Positions 58,676 to 64,000 of a stretch of DNA of 64,000 bases are shown one piece after another; the first letter of the stretch is position 1, and each line of letters starts with the position of its first letter. This stretch comes from Sphingomonas sp. MA1305. Lineage in GTDB: Bacteria > Pseudomonadota > Alphaproteobacteria > Sphingomonadales > Sphingomonadaceae. The stretch lies in assembly GCF_016107325.1 (NCBI RefSeq), contig NZ_RCVT01000007.1, positions 51,948-115,947 on the forward strand, given 5' to 3'. The notes under the pieces are model-generated. The model searched no databases. It was not told the DNA's origin and worked only from the letters and a program-made list of their open reading frames with translations. Position numbers and translations under genes: made by a program.

Positions 58676-59874
58676 CCGCGCCGCCGCCCGAGGACGAGCG
58701 GTTCGAGCCCTACGAGCCCCGCCGCCGCATCCCGCTCCCGGTCTACTGGATCGCGATCGCCTTGGTGCTGTGGGGCGCGATGACGCTGTTGCAGGACAGC
58801 GCGGCGCATCGTCGCAGCGATACCGCCCGCATCGCGCAGGCCCGCCAGACGCTCGCGCAGCAGGACGCGCCGGGAGCGCTGCTGTTCGCCGAGCGCTGCT
58901 CGACCTGCCACCAGGGCGACGGCGGCGGCATCGCCGGCGCGGTCCCGCCGCTCTCGGGTTCGCCTGTCGTTGCAGCCGACCCGCACGCGATCGTCCAGAT
59001 CCTGCTCCACGGCATCACCGGGCCGATCGCGATCGAGGGCAAGACCTATGACGGTCATATGCCCGCGTTCGCGAGCGTCCTCGACGACGCGCAACTCGCA
59101 CGGCTCGCCAGCTATGTTCGCCGGACCTGGGGTTCTCGAGGACCGACGCTCGATGCCGCCTTCGTCGCCCGGGAACGCGCCGCCACCGCCAACAGGGCCG
59201 GGCCCTGGCAGGGCGGTGCCGACGTCGCTCAGATGGTGCCAGCAATGGGGGCGCAGCCGTCCAACCCCATCGCGCCTCCCGCGCCGGACCAGGCGTTGGC
59301 GATGAGAATCGCCTTCAACGGCGTCCGCGGTGGCTGGTCCTGCGCCTCGTGCCACGGCATGGCAGGCGAAGGGCGCGATGGTGTGCCGCGGCTGGCCGGG
59401 CTGCCGGCCGACTATATCGCGGCGCAGCTGACCAACTTCGCGAGCGGCGCGCGCGCGAACGACTCCATGTACACCGTGTCGCGGCAGCTCGCTCCGGCTG
59501 AGCGTGCGGCGCTCGCCCACTACTATGCCGGCCTTGCGACGCCCTCGAACGCCCGTCCTTCGCTCGGCGGCGATATCGGGCGCGGGGCAACGCTGGCTCT
59601 GCTCGGTGACGATCGCGCGCAAATCCCCTCCTGCTTCTCGTGTCACGGATCTTCCGGATTTGGCGTCGCCCCTTCGTTCCCGGCGATCGCCGCACAGCAT
59701 CCGGGCTATGCGGCCGGACGGGTCGCAGCGATCGCGGCGCTCGGCAAGAACGCCAACCTGATGACCCCGATCGCCAAACGGTTGAACGACGCCGACCGGC
59801 GGGCCGTCGCCGATTATCTGGCGACGCTTCCGCCGACGCCGGCCGGAGTTGCCACAGCGAGGAAGGAGAGATGA
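58672..59874 (+). CDS. membrane-anchored triheme cytochrome c, CcoP-like position
   Basis: 400 residues from GTG 58672 (GTGA overlap). One N-terminal membrane helix (LPVYWIAIALVLWGAMTLL, about 23-42) and three c-heme motifs: CSTCH (about 80), CASCH (about 224) and CFSCH (about 321). Normal CcoP has two hemes. It occupies the CcoP place after ccoNO but has three; the order is SoxX/class I-like domains. Probably the electron entry arm. Overlaps tsdA. Confidence 0.82.
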   Translation: MTAPPPEDERFEPYEPRRRIPLPVYWIAIALVLWGAMTLLQDSAAHRRSDTARIAQARQTLAQQDAPGALLFAERCSTCHQGDGGGIAGAVPPLSGSPVVAADPHAIVQILLHGITGPIAIEGKTYDGHMPAFASVLDDAQLARLASYVRRTWGSRGPTLDAAFVARERAATANRAGPWQGGADVAQMVPAMGAQPSNPIAPPAPDQALAMRIAFNGVRGGWSCASCHGMAGEGRDGVPRLAGLPADYIAAQLTNFASGARANDSMYTVSRQLAPAERAALAHYYAGLATPSNARPSLGGDIGRGATLALLGDDRAQIPSCFSCHGSSGFGVAPSFPAIAAQHPGYAAGRVAAIAALGKNANLMTPIAKRLNDADRRAVADYLATLPPTPAGVATARKER

Positions 59875-60899
59875 TGGACGAGTCCCGCGATCCCGCCAGC
59901 AGCGAGCCGCCGCGTGATCATGATCGTGCGCGGACCACTCGCCGCGGCCTCTACGCCCTTGGTGGCGGCGTAACGCTGTTCGTCTTCGCGGTGCTCATCC
60001 GCGACGAGTTCCACCATGCGCCCACGCCCGATGCCGCCGTATCGGCGCCGGGCACGCCGGTCAGCTTCACGCCACCACCGATGAGCAAGATCCCCGGCGG
60101 TCCTGAAGGCGACGCGATCCGCCACGGGCTCGCGATCTTCGAGAATACCGGTACGCAGGCATCGCAGTTCGTCGGCAACGGCCTTGCCTGTCGCAATTGC
60201 CACCTCGACGGCGGGCGCAAGGCCAACTCGGCACCGATGTGGGCGGCGTGGGTCAGCTACCCCCAGTACCGGTCCAAGAACGGGAAGATCAACACCATGG
60301 AAGACCGGCTGAAGGGCTGCTTCAGCTATTCGATGAACGCGCAGGACAGTCCGAGCGGCGGACCGCCCAAGCCCGGCGATCCGGTCTATGCCGATCTCCA
60401 GACCTATTTCCATTGGCTCGCGAAGGGTGCGCCCACCGACACCAAGCTGAAGGGCGCGGGTTTCGTAAAGCTCAAGCTGACCGCGCTCGGCTACGATCGC
60501 AGCCGTGGCCAGGCGGTTTATGCCCAGCATTGCGCGGCCTGCCACGGTGCCGATGGACAGGGCCGCACCGACCTCAACGGCCGGGTCGTCTTCCCGGCGC
60601 TGTGGGGGCCGAAAAGTTACAACTGGGGCGCCGGCATGGCGGTGGTCAATAATGCCGCCGGTTTCATCAAGGCGAATATGCCGCTCGGCGCGGGCAATTC
60701 GCTCAGCGACCAGCAGTCGTGGGACGCCGCCGCCTGGATCGATAGCCAGGAACGGCCCAAGGATCCGCGCCAGAAAGGCACCGTCGAGGAGAACGCCAAG
60801 GCGTTCCATGCCAAGGAAAAGACCTTCTACGGCAAGATGGTCGACGGCCACCTGCTGGGAACCGGCACCGCCCCGCCCACGCGAATCGCCTCGCGCTGA
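59871..60899 (+). CDS. tsdA: thiosulfate dehydrogenase-type diheme cytochrome c
   Basis: 342 residues from ATG 59871 with AAGGAGAG. An N-terminal membrane anchor (LYALGGGVTLFVFAVLI). Heme 1 is in ACRNCHLDGG; the Cys in DRLKGCFSYSMN is the unusual axial ligand of TsdA; heme 2 is in CAACHGADGQG. TsdA joins two thiosulfates to tetrathionate with two electrons, or the reverse. Fused by overlap to the oxidase genes, so electrons may flow straight to the oxidase. Confidence 0.85.
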   Translation: MMDESRDPASSEPPRDHDRARTTRRGLYALGGGVTLFVFAVLIRDEFHHAPTPDAAVSAPGTPVSFTPPPMSKIPGGPEGDAIRHGLAIFENTGTQASQFVGNGLACRNCHLDGGRKANSAPMWAAWVSYPQYRSKNGKINTMEDRLKGCFSYSMNAQDSPSGGPPKPGDPVYADLQTYFHWLAKGAPTDTKLKGAGFVKLKLTALGYDRSRGQAVYAQHCAACHGADGQGRTDLNGRVVFPALWGPKSYNWGAGMAVVNNAAGFIKANMPLGAGNSLSDQQSWDAAAWIDSQERPKDPRQKGTVEENAKAFHAKEKTFYGKMVDGHLLGTGTAPPTRIASR

Positions 60900-60906
60900 C
60901 GCGCGG

Positions 60907-62985
60907 ATGGAGCAGCGCCAGCTCTTCGCCGTTGATGGCCTGTTCTGTGCCGGATGCGCGCGCGGGCTGGAAAAGCGCCTTGCGGCTCTCGACGGCGTCG
61001 TCGCCGCCGGCGTCCACTTCGTCACCGCGTCCGCGTTGGTCCGCTGGGACCCGGCGCGCTGCGATCCGCAGGCGATCGGCCGCCGCGTCGGCGAGGCGGG
61101 CTACCGGCTGATCGAGCGGCAGAGTCTGGCCGACACTGCGGCGCGGTTCGATCGCGAGGTGCAGAGGCTGGCGCTGCGGCTCGCGGTCGCGATCGTCTTC
61201 GGCATGTGGTCGATGGGGGCGGCGCTCATTCTCTACGTCCAACCGGACATCGCATCCCCTGTCGCCTGGTGGATCGCGCTCGCCTCCGGGCTGTTCGCCC
61301 TGCCCGTGCTCGCCTATTCGGGCGCGGCGATCTTTCGCATGGCGTGGCGCTCGATCCGGCTGCGTGCGCCAGGTCTCGACCTGCTGATCGCGACCGGCGC
61401 GAGCGGCGCGGTGGTGCTCTCGACCGCTTCGCTCGTTCGCGGGGAAGCGCAGGTCTATTTCGACACCGCGACGATGCTGGTGACGCTGCTCCTTCTGGGT
61501 CGTCTGATTGAGACACGGGTCCGCCGCACTGCGATCCAAGCCTTGTCGGCGGTGGACGATCTGGCAGCGAACCAGGCGGTCGCACTGGCGGATGGTGGAT
61601 CGGTGGAGCTGCGGCAGCTTGCGATCGGCGCATCGATCATGATCGATGCCGGAGCAGTGATCCCCGGCGATGGCGTCGTCGTCGAGGGCGAAAGCCTTAT
61701 CGATCGCTCGATCATGACCGGGGAGGCCATGGCGAGCGCCATTGGCCCGGATGACCGGGTGCAGGCGGGAACGACGAACCTGCGGCGCAGACTGATGGTG
61801 CGGGTCGACCGTGCTTATGGCGACCGCGACATCGACCGCATGGGCGGCCGGATCGCGCTCGAGATCGCCGGCCGCGGCGAACCGCGTCGCGCGCTCGATC
61901 GATGGATCGCGCGATTGCTTGCCGCCGCACCGGCCTGGTCGGCCCTCGCCTTCCTGATCGCTTTCGCTCTTGGAGCCTCGCTGGTCGAAGCGATGACGCG
62001 TGCGCTCGCGACGCTGATCGTCATCTGCCCCTGCGCGCTGGCGATCGCCGCACCGCTCGCGCATGTTCGAGCCGCAGGCGTTGCGGCACGACGCGGGATC
62101 CGGATCGCCGACCCCGCCGCGCTCGAGGCGCTCGCCGGCATGCGGACGGCGATCTTTGACAAGACCGGAACGCTGACCCTCGCTCGGCTTCGGGTTGATC
62201 TGGTCGAGCCGATCGCACCGTTCGCCAGGGAAGAGCTGCTCGAGGCCGCCGCGGCCGCCGAGCGCGGGATCGATCACCCGATCGCGCGCGCCCTGGCGAA
62301 CGGTGCGGACGGACCCGCAGGCAACCGCTTCGACCGAAGCGCAGGTGGAGTAGATCTGCGTGGTCGGGATGTGGCTGTGAGTTCGGCCAATGACGCGTGC
62401 GATGATGGCCGGACCTGGCTCGACGTGATGATCGATGGCCAGCGCGCAGGTAGGATCGGCTTGGCCGACACGCTCGACCAGGAAGCGCCCGCGACCATCG
62501 CAGAGCTGCATGCGGCCGGGATCGAGGTGAGGCTGGCGACGGGAGACGGCGTGGACGCGGCGCTGTCGGTGGCGGGCCGCGTCGGCGTGCCGCAGACGAT
62601 GGTCGCGGCAGGTTGCACACCGCTCGATAAGGCAAAGCTGGTCGCTGCGGTGTTGCATCCAGTGATCGTGATCGGCGACGGCGTCAACGACGCGCCCGCG
62701 CTGGCAGCGGCCGATTGCGGCATCACCGTCGCGCGCGCGCATGCCGCCGCGGCCGCAACGGCCGGGCTGGTGCTTGAAGTTGGCGGGATCGGGACCGTGC
62801 TGCCTGCGTGGCGACTAGCGAGGCGAACGCAGCACGTGATTACGCAAAATTTCGTACTCGCAACAGGCTATAACATCGTGGCGGTGCCGCTCGCGGTTTT
62901 GGGCCTGATGACCCCTCTTGTCGCAGCGGCTGCGATGGTCGCGAGCTCATGCCTAGTGACGATGAACGCGATGCGCCTGAACTGA
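60907..62985 (+). CDS. ccoI: copper P-type ATPase CcoI-like
   Basis: 692 residues from ATG 60907. HMA domain with FCAGC (about 15), then eight helices with ICPCALAIAAP (CPC), DKTGTLT phosphorylation motif, TGEAMA, and GDGVNDAPAL hinge. CcoI delivers Cu to the oxidase heme-copper site. Being last in the cco operon fits this; export of Cu is another option. HMA motif lacks an extra domain. Length is slightly short (about 700-800 typical). Confidence 0.88.
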   Translation: MEQRQLFAVDGLFCAGCARGLEKRLAALDGVVAAGVHFVTASALVRWDPARCDPQAIGRRVGEAGYRLIERQSLADTAARFDREVQRLALRLAVAIVFGMWSMGAALILYVQPDIASPVAWWIALASGLFALPVLAYSGAAIFRMAWRSIRLRAPGLDLLIATGASGAVVLSTASLVRGEAQVYFDTATMLVTLLLLGRLIETRVRRTAIQALSAVDDLAANQAVALADGGSVELRQLAIGASIMIDAGAVIPGDGVVVEGESLIDRSIMTGEAMASAIGPDDRVQAGTTNLRRRLMVRVDRAYGDRDIDRMGGRIALEIAGRGEPRRALDRWIARLLAAAPAWSALAFLIAFALGASLVEAMTRALATLIVICPCALAIAAPLAHVRAAGVAARRGIRIADPAALEALAGMRTAIFDKTGTLTLARLRVDLVEPIAPFAREELLEAAAAAERGIDHPIARALANGADGPAGNRFDRSAGGVDLRGRDVAVSSANDACDDGRTWLDVMIDGQRAGRIGLADTLDQEAPATIAELHAAGIEVRLATGDGVDAALSVAGRVGVPQTMVAAGCTPLDKAKLVAAVLHPVIVIGDGVNDAPALAAADCGITVARAHAAAAATAGLVLEVGGIGTVLPAWRLARRTQHVITQNFVLATGYNIVAVPLAVLGLMTPLVAAAAMVASSCLVTMNAMRLN

Positions 62986-63116
62986 CGAGGCAACTAAGAT
63001 TTTGGTTCAGCTTCTGCCTAAATTCGTGCGCAAAGCGCCGCTCCGTCGTACTCGCCTTGACCTGCTCCCCGAAAATCATGCCATTGGTAAGTTAGCTCGT
63101 CATATGGAGACGAGCG

Positions 63117-63380
63117 ATGCGGCGAGGCCGTTTTACCGAGGATCAGATCATAGGCGTGCTGCGTGAGCACGAGGCCGGCGTGAAGACCGCCGAGCTGTGC
63201 CGGAAGCACGGCATCAGCGATGCGACGTTCTACAACTGGAAGTCGAAGTACGGCGGCATGACCGTGTCGGAGGCGGCGCGGTTGCGGACGCTGGAGGACG
63301 AGAACCGGCGGCTGAAGAAGCTGCTGGCGGAATCGATGCTTGACGTGTCGGCGCTGAAGGATCTGCTGGGAAAAAACTGA
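63117..63380 (+). CDS. IS3 OrfA, helix-turn-helix protein
   Basis: 87 residues. RGRFTEDQIIGVLREHEAG and ELCRKHGISDATFYNWKSKYGG form the DNA-binding part; ARLRTLEDENRRLKKLLAE is the leucine-zipper. The stop is followed by the orfB frame. The run AAAAAAC at 63371-63377 is a -1 slippage site for the fused transposase. Confidence 0.92.
   Translation: MRRGRFTEDQIIGVLREHEAGVKTAELCRKHGISDATFYNWKSKYGGMTVSEAARLRTLEDENRRLKKLLAESMLDVSALKDLLGKN
63371..63377 (+). other. programmed -1 frameshift site
   Basis: AAAAAAC, six A then C, immediately before the OrfA stop TGA (63378-63380). The orfB frame is -1 relative to orfA, so ribosomes slipping here make the OrfAB fusion needed for transposition. Confidence 0.75.
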
Positions 63381-64000
63381 CCCGGTCTGTGGATCGCTAC
63401 GCTGCGGTGGAGAAGCTGATGGCCGACCACGGCTTCTCCGAGCGTCGCGCCTGCAGGCTGGTCGGGGTCAACCGGTCGGCGTGGCGATATGAGCCGCTTC
63501 GCGGGAAGGACGAAGCTGTCCGCGAGCGGATGCGCGAGATCGCGAACGAGCGTCGCCGGTTCGGCTATCGCCGACTGGCGATCCTGCTTCGGCGTGAGGG
63601 CAAGGGCATGAACCTGAAGAAGGTATACCGGCTGTATCGCGAGGAGCGGCTGACGGTGCGCAAGCGCGGCGGCCGAAAACGAGCTCTGGGCACGCGGGCG
63701 CCGATGGCGATCCCGCAGGAACTCAACCAGCGCTGGAGCCTCGACTTCGTGTCGGATGCATTGGCCTGCGGCCGGCGGTTCCGCCTGCTCAACGTCATCG
63801 ACGATTACAGCCGGGAATGCCTGGCATGCATCGTCGATACCTCGCTGTCGGGACGACGTGTCGTCCGCGAGCTCACCGCCATCGCCGAGCGTCGCGGGCT
63901 GCCGTGCATGGTGGTCAGCGACAACGGCACCGAGTTGACCAGTCATGCTGTCCTCGCGTGGTGCCAGGACACCGGGGTCGAGTGGCATTACATCGCGCCG
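63377..64000 (+). CDS. IS3 OrfB transposase catalytic part, incomplete
   Basis: Open from CTG 63377 to the window edge (208 codons). The integrase core shows RRRFGYRRLAILLRREG, RWSLDFVSD with the first catalytic Asp and VSDNGTELTS with the second; the Glu is off-window. The IS3 OrfB start has no good start codon, as expected for a frameshift product. Confidence 0.9.
   Translation, partial: MTRSVDRYAAVEKLMADHGFSERRACRLVGVNRSAWRYEPLRGKDEAVRERMREIANERRRFGYRRLAILLRREGKGMNLKKVYRLYREERLTVRKRGGRKRALGTRAPMAIPQELNQRWSLDFVSDALACGRRFRLLNVIDDYSRECLACIVDTSLSGRRVVRELTAIAERRGLPCMVVSDNGTELTSHAVLAWCQDTGVEWHYIAP

Larger units (their letters stand above)
63058..64000 (+). mobile_element. IS3-family element, cut by window end
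   Basis: Left end TGACCTGCTCCCCGAAAAT at 63058 is a typical IS3 terminal repeat. Inside are orfA and orfB with a slippery frameshift. The element continues past the window edge, so its right end is unseen. Confidence 0.85.

Noticed and set aside
1..64000. CRISPR arrays, tRNA or rRNA genes
   Set aside because: No regularly spaced repeats, cloverleaf sequences or rRNA segments were recognised by eye; a tRNAscan/Infernal run would be decisive.

Overview
The window is a GC-rich, densely packed alphaproteobacterial accessory region. The high GC, very frequent ATGA/TGATG stop-start overlaps, periplasmic sulfite dehydrogenase genes, an EcfG-type promoter and the general look of the proteins suggest a sphingomonad (inference from gene content; no rRNA or housekeeping marker is present). 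It is a mosaic of stress-resistance and sulfur-energy modules punctuated by mobile-element traces, so it is probably a plasmid or genomic island.

Layout. 0-9.2 kb: copper/silver module (end of a YraQ-type permease, DUF305, small Cys/His protein, cusCBAF, glutaredoxin-MauE fusion, CueR-like MerR). 9.2-14.6 kb: divalent-metal module (scar of a deleted czcC...czcA set, CDF exporter, cytochrome-FTR1 permease, aspartic protease, PbrR/ZntR-like MerR, Tn3-type resolvase); three promoters here share one MerR operator design. 14.7-20.3 kb: sulfite module (sorB, Tat-exported sorA, TDT-type exporter, LysR regulator, a second cytoplasmic sulfite oxidase, MgtC). 20.4-23.6 kb: ECF sigma/anti-sigma operon led by DUF305 and a YVTN beta-propeller protein.

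23.6-35.5 kb is the most striking part: a fluoride-resistance island. Two near-identical fluoride (crcB-type) riboswitches each precede a CLC-F type F-/H+ antiporter plus DUF190 pair. The second unit runs without a real gap through an EamA protein, a phosphodiesterase-type phosphatase, a histidine phosphatase, a small membrane protein, an orphan MlaF-like ATPase, a universal stress protein, phosphoglycerate mutase, enolase, undecaprenyl-PP phosphatase and finally the CrcB/Fluc channel. Enolase is a classic fluoride target, so export and target duplication appear to be combined.

35.5-38.6 kb: PepSY-like protein behind an EcfG promoter, two TSUP permeases, nhaA. 38.8-47.8 kb: sulfide/persulfide module (DsrE, ArsR/BigR-type repressor, 1-Cys peroxiredoxin, divergent promoter, two persulfide-dioxygenase-like enzymes, split YeeE/YedE, DUF442, type II SQR, TSUP exporter, TlpA and two DsbA-like proteins). 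47.9-50 kb: a third, non-F CLC and a small membrane protein. 50-54 kb: a frameshifted IS21-family element sits exactly between a 3'-truncated beta-lactamase and a 5'-truncated peroxiredoxin, followed by a second ArsR: a duplicated prx-arsR module damaged by an IS-linked deletion. 54-63 kb: two solute-binding proteins, a second DsrE, and a cbb3-oxidase operon (CcoS-CcoN fusion, CcoO, triheme cytochrome, TsdA thiosulfate dehydrogenase, CcoI). The window ends inside an IS3-family element.

Together the genes describe a cell that exports Cu/Ag and divalent metals, expels fluoride while backing up glycolysis, and oxidises sulfide, persulfide, sulfite and thiosulfate with electrons passed to cytochrome c and a cbb3 oxidase. 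No tRNA, rRNA, CRISPR array or replication origin was seen.
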